Positions 63,977-64,000 of a DNA stretch of 64,000 nucleotides are shown here, piece after piece. The number at the start of each line of letters is the position of its first letter. Positions within the stretch are counted from its first letter, which is position 1. This DNA comes from Arcicella rosea. Lineage in GTDB: Bacteria > Bacteroidota > Bacteroidia > Cytophagales > Spirosomataceae. Both the position numbers and the translations under genes were made by a program. The stretch is from contig NZ_JACHKT010000010.1 of the NCBI RefSeq assembly GCF_014204325.1, positions 97,106 through 161,105 on the forward strand. The letters are read 5' to 3'. A model generated the notes under the pieces. It was not told the DNA's origin, did not search any database, and saw nothing but the letters and a program-made list of their open reading frames with translations.

Positions 63977-64000
63977 TCATTTTATTTGAGGTGATTTACT

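Noticed and set aside
1..64000. rRNA, tRNA, insertion sequences or prophage genes
   Set aside because: I looked for rRNA and tRNA signatures, transposases, integrases and phage structural proteins and saw none. A tRNA or small RNA scan could not be run.

Overview
The window is a 64 kb, AT-rich stretch of a Bacteroidota chromosome, most likely from the class Cytophagia. The evidence is the type IX secretion/gliding genes sprA and gldF, GcvH next to SprA, outer-membrane families (DUF5683, a SusD remnant, beta-barrels), Tat- and SPI-exported enzymes ending in AQ, starts without Shine-Dalgarno sequences, and at least one Bacteroidota-type promoter (TTG-N19-TAnnTTTG). The genus cannot be fixed from the sequence alone. 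I saw no rRNA or tRNA gene, transposase, integrase or CRISPR array. The gene content reads as core chromosome with a small accessory patch at about 31.7-45 kb.

Layout. 0-11.5 kb: the 3' part of sprA, gcvH, a dihydroorotase homologue with degraded metal ligands, two DUF4199 membrane proteins, gldF without an adjacent gldG, and a DUF4286 protein. 11.5-20.5 kb: a secreted protein, a Tat-exported Gfo/Idh/MocA oxidoreductase, an M28 peptidase, a 41-bp tandem-repeat array, then a leftward run of lepB, dapB, a DUF5683 protein, parB and parA. 20.9-27.9 kb: a rightward run of a POT peptide transporter, a VIT1/CCC1 metal transporter, a Dph6-like ATPase, a FUSC membrane protein, an OmpR-type regulator with its sensor kinase, and a UspA-like protein. 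28-35.5 kb: gamma-glutamyltransferase, an AsmA-like protein, an orphan antitoxin-like gene, a DPP-IV peptidase and a pseudouridine synthase.

35.6-42.5 kb is the accessory patch. It holds a single-domain response regulator, a 42-bp tandem-repeat array, a DUF6193-like protein, a small membrane protein and two tandem PixA/AidA-family proteins. Divergent from these is a compact lipoprotein / 7-TM protein / histidine kinase / response regulator operon, which looks like a self-contained envelope signalling unit whose nearest candidate targets are the PixA-like genes. 42.5-47.8 kb: a class II cAMP phosphodiesterase, a secreted helical protein, and a DEAD-box helicase with a strong promoter and a structured leader of about 330 nt, followed by a broken SusD fragment. 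47.8-64 kb: nucleoside hydrolase, TlpA-like protein, SGNH hydrolase, ung, apaG, a methyltransferase, DUF4920, a beta-barrel, recA, a DUF3667 protein, dnaA, and the methylmalonyl-CoA mutase subunits mutA and mutB.

Most convergent or terminal gene ends carry a clear stem-loop terminator. The intergenic DNA also has several repeat classes not explained by genes: two tandem arrays, a dispersed palindromic element in two inverted copies, and word-like inverted repeats. In the 41-bp array and in the dispersed element, stem positions differ between copies by compensatory changes, so the hairpins themselves appear to be conserved.
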